From the NCBI RefSeq assembly GCF_043641665.1, contig NC_092188.1:14839704-14903703 (forward strand): a DNA stretch of 64,000 nt, written 5' to 3'. Origin of the DNA: Enoplosus armatus (taxonomy: Eukaryota > Chordata > Actinopteri > Centrarchiformes > Enoplosidae). Below are positions 1 through 11,655 of this stretch, in pieces; the stretch's first letter is position 1, and each line of letters begins with the position of its first letter. A program made the translations under genes and the position numbers. The notes beneath the pieces are model-generated. The model ran no database searches, was not told where the DNA came from, and was given only the letters and a program-made list of their open reading frames with translations.

Positions 1-936
1 AAAAGTGTTGGATTGGATGTAATAAGGACTATGCACCTCCACCTGTATGATACAAAGATGATACTCTGCATGATTGCTTCTTCCTCATCAACCAGACTAG
101 TTGGACTCACCCTTGAGTAAATAAACGACTTAAGATGAACACACAGAACATGCTTTGCAACAAATATAGGTAGTGTTTTCTGTTGCAATTGGACTATAAG
201 CTACACACTGTACTGATTTTGTCTCTCGGGCTGTAACTGTAACGAGTGCCCTCTGAGACGCGGGTTAAAATCAATTAAACACATCACTGATAGGATGTTG
301 CCACTGCACATCTCTCCGTTACTTCCCAGAGATGTAGGATAGGCAGAGAGCAGGGACAGCAGCTTCACACAGATCAGGCTGTGTGGGATGAACACAGGCC
401 GAGGTTCAGGAGGAAAGGCGTGGAGTGATGAATGGGAAAGGATTACGTAACATAACCCCTTCCGACGTCCACACCCTCAGCTTCCAGCGAGGGTTTGCAA
501 TCCTTTCAAATATTTATGGGGGAAAAGAAAAATGCTCGACTATGAAACCAGGGAGGATTTTTCACAGTGTGTGTATTAAACGCGGGCCTACACGGGCCTG
601 TTGCGGTGAATTCCCACAAGCAGATCTGCACCTGATCGACATGTTCGTTTAAATTTGAGATCCGGTGTCCGAAATCAATTTGCATTCAGCCTCCTTCCGA
701 GCCTCGAGGCTTGCTTCAATTCCCCATGTGCATCTCAAACCTGTGCTGCGTGGTGTTTATTGTTGAATTAACAAAAATACCGACGCACGTTCATGAAAAC
801 TGACAGGTTTTTTTTTTTGCGTTCGAGGCGCATCTGAACGCATTTCACGCTATACCACTGTGACATTTTACTGGGGGGGAAAAGAATAGCATGAATTTCC
901 CAGAAGAGATTAACAGCACTAATACAAATGGACTTA
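1..936. other. Left-edge region, probable intron of a minus-strand gene
   Basis: I see no convincing coding exon here. Open frames are short, on both strands, and resemble no family I recognise. Because a consensus minus-strand donor lies at its right border, this stretch is most simply the start of an intron of a gene whose remaining exons lie outside the window to the left. Confidence 0.4.
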
Positions 937-937
937 C

Positions 938-1190
938 CTGTAGATGGTAGAATCACTCCAACGTCTTGAGCTTAGCAGTCGATGAATGATTTAGAGCCGT
1001 GCAGAATATAGAGAACATTGTTTGAAGGGGTGAACGGAGAAAGGATGACCGTGACGGGAGCAGCGCCTGGCGGCTCTCACGGCGCAGCTGCTGGGAGGAT
1101 ACAGGGCGCCGAGACGAGCGGGCGTTCCAGCCAATCAGCGAGCACGGTGCCGCTCTTTGCCGCGGCCGGCCGCACACATCCGTTTTGACC
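938..1190 (-). other. Candidate first (5' UTR) exon of an off-window minus-strand gene
   Basis: Read on the minus strand, the sequence runs out of the CpG-rich block and ends in CTACAG|GTAAGT near position 937, a textbook splice donor. The exon seems non-coding or contains only an upstream ORF: an ATG that opens at about 1,021 meets a stop codon just before the donor. The transcription start is not defined; it is placed loosely near the CCAAT boxes. The gene cannot be named because no recognisable protein-coding sequence of it is in the window. Confidence 0.4.
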
Positions 1191-1250
1191 AATGACAGCT
1201 GCCGCCTGGCCGATCAGCCCGCCCACTCTCAATGGAAATTCTTCCACTGC
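1030..1250. promoter_or_regulatory. CpG-rich promoter-like block with two CCAAT boxes
   Basis: This block is far richer in CpG than its AT-rich surroundings, with clusters such as CCGCGGCCGGCCGC near 1,160. It carries CCAAT at 1131-1135 and 1189-1193. Dense CpG, CCAAT boxes and an adjacent splice donor are typical of a vertebrate CpG-island promoter. The donor suggests leftward (minus-strand) transcription; bidirectional activity is possible. Confidence 0.5.
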
Positions 1251-3754
1251 CATATGAATGTATGGCACGCCCATGAGGCATTTCTGTCAGACAAGCACTC
1301 AGGGTGCCCTACCCGCTGGCTGTCTCACAGTCACAGATCTCTTATCTATCAAACTGGTTTGTCTGTGTCTGTACTGGCCGGTTTAAAAACACTAGCAGTC
1401 ATGTGATGTTACCCCTCATGCTTATTAATGATACCCTTATTTTTGACTCATCAGTATATATGTTGATATTCCCTAATCCTTCTACAATATTCACACAGGA
1501 GTTTACTTTATATGTTGCTTTTCTGGAATTGATAATGCCATTACTAGGTGTGTTTTTATGGACTCTAACATTTCTATATTATGTGCCATATTCCTGCTCC
1601 CTTTGCACAACTTTGCACATATCTCACCTGCATATATCATGGGGTGTCTATTAGGCTGCTACAAGAGAATAAAAAGAATAGAAGAGGAGGATTTAACAAA
1701 GGTTGAAGAGGAATTCCAATTTTGCACATGCTATTCCTCACAACATGCACAATTTTCCCCTAAAACATGAGAATTGACCTTGACGTAAAGCCTGTCACCA
1801 CAGTGACTTAATTGATCCACACAAATTTGAAGTTCATGCGCCCTCTTAAATTGGACAGCATTCCTCTGTCAGTGTTTTGGCTTCCAAATTACAGAGATAG
1901 CCCCACTGGATCTCATTTGGTTATCAAAACAAGCAATTTCCCTGCTTGACTAGTGTGTTCAAATCAGTTTTATGGTGTGTGCCTTTCCCTGGTTTAGCAT
2001 TCAGTTACAAAGTTTCCTTTGTTGGACTCAGTGTTTCTGAAAGATCTGCATTGTTTCCTGATCCAAGCCATCTTATAGTGTATTTTCCCAACAGAGATGG
2101 ATTGGGTGTGTGTCTACACTAACACTGAATATGTTTTGGCCTCCTGGGTTATTGATCCACTTAGGACGATCTCTGCCTTAATCTGAATAAGGCCAACGGT
2201 GGATGAACATGAGCGAAAAGTGTCAACAGAGGCTCACAGCACAATTCATATTATGGAATAGAGCAGATAAAACTGATGCTGATAATATTTCGGCAAAGCC
2301 AGGAAAAGTTATGATCATGGGCAAGACTCTAAAAATCCAGCACAGGCTAAAGAAAGGGGTCTTGGAGTGGAGCCAGGCTTTGTCCCCTGTGTTGTCAGTC
2401 GAGGAACACTGCACTATGGGACAAGCAGCTTTCTGGGCTGATGAGTCAAGCAGTTTCCTCCCAGCACATGACAAAGATGGGATTGTGCAGCACTGTGTGT
2501 GTGTGCATAGCAATGCAGATTCACCCCAAACACAACCAACGATGTGTACATTTCTATAAGTTACGCTTTTGTAACTGTGAACACAAAGTATTAAACCGCT
2601 GAGAAACTTCAAAACAATCTAATCATGAGTGAAAGGGATTATGACATGTCATGATACGTTGGATGTGTCTGTTTCAGGTACAATTTCACAAAAAAAAGCA
2701 AAGTTTCTATTGGATTTAAGTGCAGTAAGAATATATCTCATTTCTTACTGATGAGCTGAGGAAAAAGGTGTTCTAGCATTTTACATTGCACTTTGTGAGC
2801 GTAGTTCAATAATCAGAATTTTTCAAATGTATGAAATCCTAACACCTCTGGAGTTAAACCACTTGAAATCGTCAAATTAAATGAGACCCTAATGACGCTA
2901 CAAATTATTTTACTGAATGAAATGTACACATTACATTTTCTGATACACAAACAGACAATGCCATATCAGTACCTATTCAAATGTAATAGATAATAAAAGT
3001 CAAAATCCTGATGTCCAATTTAAAAAAATACAAACCTAAACCTCTACATGCTCTAGAACTGACACAACTAAACAGGTTGAGCACATAAACACAACTGCTC
3101 TGAAGTGCCAAGTGACACTTGGCACGAAGTGACATTTCCAACATGCGTGACAGGATGCAAGCAAGTCTAAACAAACCCATAAGTGCTAACAAGAGTTCTG
3201 ACTACTGACACAAAACTTTGCGAACCATGCAACATGCAGGCATTCCCTCATGTCTGTCTGAAAACGTCTGTGGTCCATGGCCTCTGTTGCAATGAACTGC
3301 ATGAGTTCATACAGTATTTGCAAAATGTCCTCTCTTATAAACACATGCGAAAAGAAATGAAGAACTGTTGAGTTTGTGCTGCCCTGTCTGGGTATTTAAG
3401 CCTACAAGAATATGTGACAATGTAATTACTCTGACATCTTGTAACAGTCAGTACTCAGCCCATTCAGCTGCTCATGCGTGGTGACATCACTGCTTTGTCC
3501 ACTCACACTTTCCTGCTTATATCATATTCAGACCCTACCTCTGTTGTGAATTTGTATCATGGAAACATCGTGTAGGGTTTGGGTGTGGCCGTATCTGTAC
3601 AGCTACAGATCAGATATTCACTCACGAACGAGCTAATGTAAAGGTAAATCCAAGCAGACAGGATTCACTTTATATACCCAAAATACCCAATTGTACAAAA
3701 AATATATCAGGAATCAAATGTAAGATCCTCCTTCCTACTTCATTCACTAGATCC
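1251..3754. other. Intergenic, no gene recognised
   Basis: This AT-rich DNA has only short unrelated open frames. The largest overlap each other on opposite strands around 2,200-2,610 and show no family resemblance. No RNA gene or clear mobile element was recognised. Confidence 0.5.
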
Positions 3755-3925
3755 TTTAAACCATTGTTTCTCATGCTTTTTGGCTGGTGACCCCTTAAAA
3801 TGAAGCAATAAACCCTGGATCTGTGACACCTCAAAGTAAGAAAAGTAAGAAAAGTAAGAAATACATTTTCTCTAACAGATTTTCTTTTCTTTCTTCTCTC
3901 TTTCATCTTGGGACCCCTTGGGAAT
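3755..3925. repeat. Diverged interspersed repeat fragment
   Basis: The text from TTTCTCATGCTTTTTGGCTG through GGTGACCCCTT to CTTGGGACCCCTTGGGAATC resembles an interspersed repeat common in fish genomes, in which an accusation-like run of 'not-so-important loss-of-contrast' text reads GGTGACCCC. It includes a short tandem AAGTA-type run at 3,837-3,860. The family name is not assigned and the borders are approximate. Confidence 0.4.
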
Positions 3926-3971
3926 CACTGCTTTTACAGACTACAGAAATATAACTAAGATGACCTAAATG

Positions 3972-3988
3972 CCACTAGATGTCAGCAG
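3972..3988 (+). promoter_or_regulatory. CTCF-like motif
   Basis: CCACTAGATGTCAGCAG resembles the core of the vertebrate CTCF motif (CCAC-AG-GG-GCA form). It lies 3' of stmn1. This is a motif-level call only. Confidence 0.3.
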
Positions 3989-4143
3989 TGTCACATTTAC
4001 GGCATTATATGCACAAGACTACTTTGTACCTTTGGTATTTCAATCTTCATCACATGGTTCAGAAATAAAATGATTCATGAGGCACAAATATATTCAACAC
4101 TCCACACACATCATGACAGAAAGAGATGAATTTGGATATAGAC

Positions 4144-4149
4144 TTTAAT
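4144..4149 (-). terminator. stmn1: Possible stmn1 polyadenylation signal (ATTAAA)
   Basis: TTTAAT on the plus strand reads ATTAAA on the minus strand, about 360 bases downstream of the stmn1 stop codon. That gives a plausible 3' UTR length. Other AT-rich hexamers nearby mean the choice is uncertain. Confidence 0.35.
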
Positions 4150-4511
4150 GGTAGAACCTTGGTATCGTAAAGCATATTCAAACTTAAAACATTAAAAAAA
4201 AAGTTTAAAACAATATTATATGATGCATTACAACAGTATGAAGTATAAGGACCAATTTGTTGCAAAGGAATGCCTCTTAATGGAAAAATATAGTTATAAA
4301 ACTTATTAAATCTACAGTGTAACCAGCTGCCAATAAGAAATCTACAAGTCCAGAAAAGTCAGACTATGTCCACACCCAATGTAACATTGTATAACCAACT
4401 TTCATTCAACAGCATAATCAGAACTAACACAACAAACAAATACGGAAGTGTCAGTTAAAAGTACAGCTTATCTTTGGAGATGTAAAGACCGTTTTCCAGA
4501 TCATAAACAAA

Positions 4512-4571
4512 TTAATTTTCCATTTCTTTCATGGCCTCCTTGTTGTTCCTCACTTCTTCAAGCTTCTTGTC
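4512..4571 (-). CDS. stmn1: stmn1 last coding exon
   Basis: This exon encodes [19 protein letters not shown] followed by TAA (20 codons including the stop). The acceptor CAG lies at 4572-4574. It is the end of the tubulin-binding helix and the divergent tail. Confidence 0.9.
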   Translation of the reverse strand, partial: DKKLEEVRNNKEAMKEMEN

Positions 4572-5887
4572 CTGTTAGAGTTTAAAAACAGAAGAATCAC
4601 ACCACTGTGGTTTTCATCATTTTAACATTAAACATGAAGACAGGTTGATATGCCATTAGAAGTCTACCTTCTCCCTGAACTTCTCATTGAGAGCCGCCAT
4701 GCGTGCAGTGCGGTTCTCTTTGTTTGCCTCCATCTTCTGAGTGAGTTTTTCTTGTGCCATCTTGCTAAAGTTGCCGTTTACTTCTATAGCCTTCTGGATG
4801 ACCTCCTTCTCGTGCTCACGCTTCTCGGCCAAGTGTTTCAGCACTTCAGCCCCCTGGCTCTGACAAAACGACAAAAGAACTTTTGCAGTAAGTTAGGAGA
4901 ACCTGGATCCTAAACCCATGTGCTAGGCTTCACAGCTCAGTTAGCTCACATCTGTTAGCAAATGTTGTTATTTCTGACAATACCTTGCGTCTCTCCTCAG
5001 CAGCTTCCAGTTTTTTTTTTATCTCATCCAGTGATGTTTCTTTTTTCTTGAGAGGAGACAATGGAAATTCACCCTTGACATCTGGGGTGGAGGGGCTCAG
5101 GATGACCTCAAATGCTTGACCTGAAGCACGCTTGTTCAGCTCCTTCACTTGGATGTCTGTAAAACAGGATATTAGTTAGTGCTCACTGGTACAAGTGATA
5201 GTCAAGCTATGGCAGATGTGTGGTGAGGTCAGAGGTCGCAACACTGCAATATTTTAACTCAAAACCAATATCAGCCATTTTTACTTGACGAATGACAAAC
5301 AATAACTGATTATCAAAACGGTTGTCAATGAATTTGTTGATCAACCAATCGGTAAACTGTGTCATCACTACACTGCCATCCTAAGATTATGCTAACATTG
5401 AGATCCATTGTCTGACTGAAGATAATAATGGAGAGGTCGAGCCGGCCTCCTGCTACCTCTTTAGGGGTCACTGCTTTGTCAGAGGGGTCAGAAGAAAACA
5501 ACAATCCCTGCTGTGTGGCCACATTCTGTGTTTCCAATGAAAAGGGAATGAAAACAAGACGTGACAAAACACAGACTGTTTTTAAGTATTGTGGGAGTGC
5601 TGCTTTACAGATCGCTTTTGCAACTTGCTATACCCACCACATCAAAGGACTCCAGTTACTTGCATAGAGTTAAATAGCGCATTTGAGTTTTGCATACGGT
5701 TTCAGAGGTCTTAAGGATATAGCAACTTTGCTTTGCACTACTTTTCTGGTGGGAAGCTTTCCTGGCTTAGCATATAGTTAGTTAGTTAGTTAGTTATATA
5801 CTGCAGTTTTTTGTCTTACTATTAGTGTACAGCTTTACATTGGAATTTAAGATCTTAAAAGTTACACCTACCTCCACAGCTCGCCAT
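4512..5887 (-). CDS. stmn1: Stathmin 1 (Op18), four coding exons
   Basis: Stathmin is a cytosolic phosphoprotein that sequesters two tubulin heterodimers and promotes microtubule disassembly in dividing and neuronal cells. Coding exons on the minus strand are 5872-5887, 4984-5156, 4668-4859 and 4512-4571. All introns are GT-AG and the frames join cleanly to 146 aa (about 149 in human). Visible hallmarks are [14 protein letters not shown] (residues 14-27), [16 protein letters not shown] and the long tubulin-binding helix containing [15 protein letters not shown] and KMEANKENR. The four regulatory serines of human stathmin (16, 25, 38, 63) appear conserved one position later as S17, S26, S39 and S64; S64 starts an exon. 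The N-terminus reads MASCGDIQ, one residue longer than human. The C-terminal tail after FREKDKKLEEV is shortened. Teleosts can have two stmn1 copies; which one this is cannot be told. Confidence 0.95.
4668..4859 (-). CDS. stmn1: stmn1 coding exon 3
   Basis: This exon has exactly 64 codons, from [12 protein letters not shown] to NEKFREK. It encodes most of the tubulin-binding coiled region. The acceptor is TTTTGTCAG|AGC and the donor GAGAAG|GTAGAC; both introns are phase 0. Confidence 0.95.
4984..5156 (-). CDS. stmn1: stmn1 coding exon 2
   Basis: This exon encodes the regulatory N-terminal half, [14 protein letters not shown] to AAEERRK, including the serines equivalent to human S16, S25 and S38. 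The acceptor is TTTTACAG|ACATCC (phase 1) and the donor CGCAAG|GTATTG. Confidence 0.95.
5285..5365 (-). repeat. Remnant of a common teleost interspersed repeat
   Basis: Read on the plus strand, CTGATTATCAAAACGGTTGT and TTGATCAACCAATCGG resemble the end of a widespread teleost repeat rich in ATCGATTAATCG-type words. The better preserved copy is at 29,405-29,660. Borders are approximate and the copy is strongly diverged. Confidence 0.4.
5775..5796. repeat. (GTTA)n short tandem repeat
   Basis: About five GTTA units lie within the stmn1 intron. Confidence 0.85.
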
Positions 5888-5917
5888 TTCAGCAGAAATG
5901 TTGCCTTTTTGATACCA
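5872..5917 (-). CDS. stmn1: stmn1 exon carrying the start codon
   Basis: The exon begins after a strong acceptor (CTTTTTTCATGTTTTCCTCTAG|TGG at 5917). It has 30 bases of 5' UTR, then ATGGCGAGCTGTGGAG, with coding bases 5872-5887, and ends at donor |GTAGGT. This start is chosen because it gives M-A-S immediately before the conserved DIQVKEL of stathmins. Confidence 0.85.
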
Positions 5918-7058
5918 CTAGAGGAAAACATGAAAAAAGAGATTATTATCAAGCAATACATGTCCAATTGTACAAAGTGGATAAGATTTTATTTCAATTT
6001 GGCTAATTGTCCACATGTTAAAGAATTCAGTGCTACTTTTGCAGCATGTCCATGTCTAACAGTAAACACTGTTAGATTTTCTAATTTCCCCTCCTGCTCT
6101 GGCCTATAATCAAAACTAACGTTGTTTTGGGAACATTAAGACTCATTCTTCCATCCTCCTCCAACTAAATATGTACAGTATGCGTATGTTATTTAATCTG
6201 ATGACTGGCTGCTCTTCTGAGCAAAATACATACACAGCAGTAGGTGCTGTACATGTGCACATTTTACAGTTTTAGCGTTAACTGTTACTTAATCTGTTAA
6301 CAGTCACAACATGTCATGACATGACAGGCAAAACAAGTTCTGATGCCTCAGCTAAAAGCACAGTGTTAGCAGGGGACAGTCACACAGTGGCATAAAATGG
6401 TAAGTCCATGTGAGTTATTCACCAGTGGGGTAAAGGAGATGATTCAGGGTGCCCGCTGCTGGAGACTGCACAAATGTATGTGTGCAGTCAGTGCAAGATG
6501 TGTTGTTACAAAAATGCCGGGGGCGGGGCAATAGATATGCTGTAGATACACTAAACATACACACACTAAGGCGCAAAACGTCATTTTGAAAAAGTAATTA
6601 AAAGTGATAATGACGATGAAGAGCAAAAACAATTAAGTTTCTGACTTGACCACTGAAGTTAGCGAGCTAACGTTAAACTTACTATGGTGCAATTTCATGG
6701 GCTGATTACTTAATATAGACTCAAAACAAAACATGCAGTCAGCCAAACTTAGTGTAAATTAATTAATAGTGTATGGCAAGATGTGAGAATAAATTATGCC
6801 TGTGATACAGCTTTTGAATGAATTTTAACAAGTTTTGAACTTGGACGTAAGGTAAATGCTACTGTACCGTAATGTCACTGAACGGCGGCCATAACCATAA
6901 AGTCAGTTAACTACTACAGTTGACTTCAGTGGTGCTGAACAGACTGACTTCATAATGCTGCAAAAAAAGTCTCCAGTATCAACCTTTAACTCTACTACCA
7001 CGTAGTTCGAAAGGTCTGAAAGCCTGGATAAACATTTGCAAAAAGCCATTGTTCTCAC
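5918..7058 (-). other. stmn1: stmn1 first intron
   Basis: This AT-rich intron lies between the non-coding first exon and the ATG exon. No other gene is recognised. It contains one TAACGTTA palindrome at 6668-6675. Confidence 0.65.
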
Positions 7059-7150
7059 CGTCAAGTGTTTCGACTTGAAGAGCAGACCTCTGCCAAGTTG
7101 TCCTCCTGTCTTTTCAGACCGCCAACATCTGCACCTTCGCGCCAAAACCC
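7059..7150 (-). other. stmn1: stmn1 non-coding first exon (start approximate)
   Basis: On the minus strand, CACTTGACG|GTGAGAAC gives a consensus donor whose exon side ends at 7059. Stathmin genes commonly have a non-coding first exon. The upstream border (about 7,130-7,150) is a guess based on the promoter elements that follow. Confidence 0.55.
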
Positions 7151-7206
7151 ACTGACTTTAAATGTCACCAGAACTGCTTGCATTCATTGGTCCAAAGTCC
7201 ACCAAT
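7136..7206 (-). promoter_or_regulatory. stmn1: stmn1 promoter: E2F site, TTTAAA and two CCAAT boxes
   Basis: TTTTGGCGCGAA (minus strand, 7136-7147) is a full E2F consensus. TTTAAA at 7157-7162 may be a TATA-like or CHR-like element. CCAAT boxes lie at 7186-7190 (minus) and 7202-7206 (plus). E2F plus paired CCAAT is the usual layout for genes expressed in proliferating cells, and stathmin is a known proliferation-linked gene. The function here is inferred from sequence. Confidence 0.65.
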
Positions 7207-9659
7207 CACAGAACGTGTTAAACTGTACGCGGCAGGAACAACAGGCCAAAGTAACAGACACAAAACAGCTGCCTGGCACAAGCTCCTGGACGTGAGAGCA
7301 AAACAAGTCTGACAAGAGCTGCCGTTAACTAACGTTATGTAACTGTCACTTATATCATCCACATGTGTGATTATAGATGTGCAGCTCAGTAAATGTTACA
7401 TTGAAATAAACCGAGCTGATAAGTATTAGTTTAAAATGTACAGCAATTTATTGTTAGAGCAATTATAGCAGTTATGTTTCACTATCTACCTGGGTGTAAT
7501 AACAGAACTACAAGAAGACAAAACTCCTCACACAGTGTGGACTAAACTGTGCACCACTTTTCAATGCTTCCACACATAATGTATTCATTGACCACATCAT
7601 TGAAAATGCATTCATTCAACTGTTTTCTCACTCAAACTCAACTGCCACCAAGTCTCTGTGTATATACACTTCATTTTGCACGTTTACATACTATTTTAAA
7701 AACATAATACAAAATGACAGTAAAACAACAACATACATTGCACGATCAACCAATTATTTTCCTTTAAATATTTTGTTTTCCTCTGACTTGATTAAAGACC
7801 AATGTATGGAATATTATTAAGTGGTAACCCTTCCCTTTGCCACAAACACAGACTCTGATGAAGGTGGCAAAACACAGAAATTACCATAAAGCATTGTTAT
7901 TACGCAAGACAAGGAAATAGATCATGTTTTATGTGTTATATGAGCTACACACGAAGACATGTATGTCCAGTGTTTGCCAAAACAGAAAGAGAAATGCACA
8001 GTATGTTATACGCATGCTGCAAAGTGACATTACTTATGTTATGGGTCAGTAGGCCACAAATAAGTCTAATTCCCTGTCAGTCATGAAGGTGATAATACAA
8101 AGTTAAGTATATTTTCTGAGCTGTTAAAGAGGGCCCAATGATGTATGATGTTTCTGTCTATATCACTGTGTTCCTCTTTCTCTCTCCTATCTCTCTCATT
8201 ACTCACACACAAAACCAAAAACTGGTCAGAGGCTCTGTCTCAGGGATGCAATACCATGAAATCAAAAATCATAGTTCATTATGGAATAGCAGGTTATGGT
8301 CCATTTGAATGTTTACCCCAACACTGACACCTATTTTTCCAGTCCATGGAACTTGTAGCTGAAAATAAATGGAGACGTTCATCATTACCCAAAAGTATAT
8401 TAAAGTTCATGAGTCATTAAACTGGCAATGGAATCATTTATGAAATATACCTACCTGCAGCCAACTCTTTTCTCCCTTTGTGTCTTTAATATTTTGCCTT
8501 ATTTGAGATGGGTTTAAGCTGTAATACAGTAGAATCATCACTTTAAGTTTAACATTTAAGTCGGTTATCCCAGGCTAGGTGTTAAGTGTTCTCTAGATTT
8601 ATTGTTGGATGTATTTGAATTTCACCTTTCCATTATCCGACAGAAACATCTTCAGAAAGCCAAAACAAGAATCTTTTTTTCCTTCCTACATTTTTCTTGT
8701 CATTTCTCTCTTGCTCAAGGTGAAAACTGCAAGAATGCGCTTGGAGTGAGCGATGAAAGAGTAGTCATGGATGAGAGTGAAGTTTTAATCTTGGCAGCTG
8801 CGTCCTACGAAAACAATAAAATAGAGAGGCAGACATCAGCTGCCAACTGCTGCCAGCCAAGTGAGCCCACCAGTGCCAGAACAAAGAGGTGATTATAGGA
8901 GACTCACAGGGGTGTGAGGCTAAAACACCCAATGGATGACATCGGATGGCTGCACAGGGTCTTACTTTCAGTTTGAAAAGTAGTCCACCACATGCATTTA
9001 CACAAACTGAAAAAGAAAACGAGAAGAAATTGATTCCTGAAGGGAAAATAGGTTCAAACCTGAGTGCAGCCCTGCAGGTCCGGGAATTAATTAGCATCAC
9101 AGTATTGGTACTTGTGCCATAACAAGCTAACATATATATTTTTTCCTTTTACCCAATGATTTAGAAATGTTTATGCAGACTAGGTGTGATAGGTTGATGT
9201 ACAGTACACATGTAGATTCATGAATAGGTTGCAAATATGTCAAATTAATTTTGTATTTGCTGTTTTGGACTACCAGACCAATCAGTATGTTGCATTTTTA
9301 GTTTGTCATTGTACTGACTGTGAGGACGGTGTTTCCCACAGCTGATCCCAAATCAGGAAGGTTTTTATGAAGCTGGTTTCAGCCAAGGAACTCCCTTCCC
9401 TTATTTTCTGGAAACCCATTTTCTTGCTATCCTCAAGGAGTGTTGTGCTCAACCTTCTTTTGACTGTAATCAGCAATATACACCAAGTCTAATATCAAAA
9501 CTTAATCCCACAGTTCTACCCTGTATCAGGCTCATTACAGTACATGGTCTTTCCTCACTACTAGAAGGTCCCGAATCTTATTTGAGGAAAGATGCGGTAA
9601 TAAAATACATTTTATAGTGTATATAGAGTTTTAATTACTGTCATATTGCTGTATTTCTA

Positions 9660-9793
9660 ATACCCACCTGAGCCTCCAAAATGTAACCTATCCTGGTCTT
9701 TTAGATCAGTGCAAGTACAGTTCAAGTACTGTACAGTTTCCCCCCGGGGATCAATAAAGTAGTTCTGATTCTGATTCTGATTCTGATTCTGAA
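9660..9793 (+). mobile_element. 3'-end remnant of a non-LTR retrotransposon
   Basis: The sequence CCCCGGGGATCAATAAAGTA followed at once by five perfect TTCTGA units (9763-9792) is the typical 3' terminus of fish LINE elements of the CR1/L2/Rex type, which end in GATCAATAAAGT plus a short tandem tail. Only the terminus is recognisable. The 5' border is approximate and no reverse-transcriptase frame is present. Confidence 0.6.
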
Positions 9794-10580
9794 ATCTTTG
9801 GATGTGTTCTACAGAAGTGATGCATCCTACAGAAAAATATAATATATTTTTGAATATTTCCATTAACTGTAGGATGTTACTTGCAGGCTGCTAGCGTTTT
9901 ATTGGCTATCTCTGACCTAAGTGCAGATATCATATCAACAGCTGGCAAAGACCTGAATACACACACCTTCCCCAGTACAGGCATGAATCTTACTATAAAT
10001 TTCAACAAAATGCATTGGATATAGTCACTGACAGACATTCGTCATATATCTCAGTCCTGCAAACAGCCCATCTGTCTTCATTCATCCTAAACAAATGGAT
10101 AGTAAAGAATAGCACAGATGCGTCGACTAACTAAGGATCTTACTTTAATTTAACTACCTTATATACAGCCACCAGATGCTTCTGTCGAATCAACATACCC
10201 TCTAGTTGTGAGAACAAGTCATAAACAGCTCTCTAATGTTCTGACAGAGTAGATTTTATGGCTGCTGCTCGTGTAGTTCATGGTGGTATGTTGGAACAGG
10301 CAACATTAAATCACATAGAGATTTTATCCCAAATGTTCCCTGTGACTACATTCTCTCCATCTCAGGATGTTTAATATTACTTGTAATTAAAAACTTGTCT
10401 TTCTCCTGTGCAGGAACATGCAGTTAACAGGTTATAGGGGAAAATGCTCTAAACCTTTGTGTAAGGCCTGTGTATCAGGTCGACCCCAAGGACTTCTAAT
10501 TTTACTGTGAAATGATTATTGACTGTTGAAATGTGAAATACAGTTTATAGAAGCAGCAGTAATGTAAAATTGTGGTTAAA

Positions 10581-10595
10581 TGCTGCCACCTAGTG
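10581..10595 (+). promoter_or_regulatory. CTCF-like motif
   Basis: TGCTGCCACCTAGTG resembles the CTCF consensus variant TGCTGCCACCTAGTGG. It lies between the divergent stmn1 and serinc2 promoters. Motif evidence only. Confidence 0.35.
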
Positions 10596-11616
10596 TTAAA
10601 TAGAGGAATCAACCTGACCAAATGCACATAAAACCACTGTAGCCTATGTCTGAAATCCACATAACATGTGATGCAATTAAAAAGTATTTAAAAGTTATCA
10701 TTATGTTACCATTAGGCATTTCACAGACAATGTCACGGTGATACGGTGGTAAACTTATAGCAACACACCTTGTTTATAATACTGTATATTTTAGCAGAAT
10801 GTAAATTAGGTGGACAGTGTCATTATGATATCATTAGTTTTCACTTACATAGGCATAGGACTTAAGGTGCAGTAAAGTTTGATATACTTTTCATTTCAAG
10901 AACCATTCAGCTGGTTCTAATAGACAAGTGTGGAGTGGATTTCATAGGCAAAGACCATGGTCTACTTATCCTCATTGCAAGAGATGGGATCTGTGCAAGG
11001 CAATATGATTCCTGTTGTACATGTAAATAGCACTTAAATATGCCTTATTCCAGGTTAGATATTAAAGGCGCTATTAATAACTCAATCACTGTCGGCCCCC
11101 TACTGTGCAGGTGCACTATCAACAGCAGGAGCTTTTGAAGAGGCTCCTGTCTGCACCTGACAGGCTCTCTCTTGCTATCCATGTAGTTTTGAACAACAGA
11201 CACTCAGCTCCTGGGATGCTGAGCGAGAGGACAGATGGTTAGTTTCAAAGTCCCTACATTTACTGTCTTGTTATCCACTGTGCTCTGCAGACACAACTAG
11301 ACCATTTTGGATTGGTGGAAATAAACAGGGCCACAACACATACAACAAAGTTTAATCCATTAACCACACAAAGATCAATCCTACAAATACAGCATACTTT
11401 TATATGCAGAAATTATTTTGGTTAAAACAATTCCCTTTTCGTCTTACTCTCACTAACATATCTTGGCATACTCAATTAGAGGTCTTTTATGTTGAAAAGC
11501 TTGTCATTTTAGTTAACCGGTAGGACTTTTATTTTGAAAAGCAGTCGAGCAATTTCCGACTGTTTATGTCTTGTGGTAGTGTACACTACTATTAATTTCA
11601 GCGTTTTCATATTAAA

Positions 11617-11655
11617 ATGGGGGCTTGTCTGGCCTTGTGCTCTTTAGCCAGCTGT
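11617..11655 (+). CDS. serinc2: serinc2 coding exon 1
   Basis: This exon encodes the first 13 residues, [13 protein letters not shown], and ends at donor TGT|GTAAGT in phase 0. The 5' UTR start is not defined. Confidence 0.9.

Larger units (their letters stand above)
5157..5871 (-). other. stmn1: stmn1 intron with repeat remnant
   Basis: This is the intron between coding exons 1 and 2. It holds an old interspersed-repeat remnant at about 5,285-5,365 and a short GTTA tandem run at 5775-5796. An open frame at 5,428-5,667 on the plus strand has no support as a gene. Confidence 0.7.
7210..11580. other. Intergenic between stmn1 and serinc2
   Basis: The two genes diverge across this 4.4-kb AT-rich stretch. 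It holds a retrotransposon 3'-end remnant at 9,660-9,793 and a CTCF-like motif at 10,581. I saw no exon with splice sites, and the open frames are short. Confidence 0.6.

Noticed and set aside
2203..2612. 118- and 129-codon frames overlapping on opposite strands
   Set aside because: Mutually overlapping, no family resemblance, no splice or promoter context.
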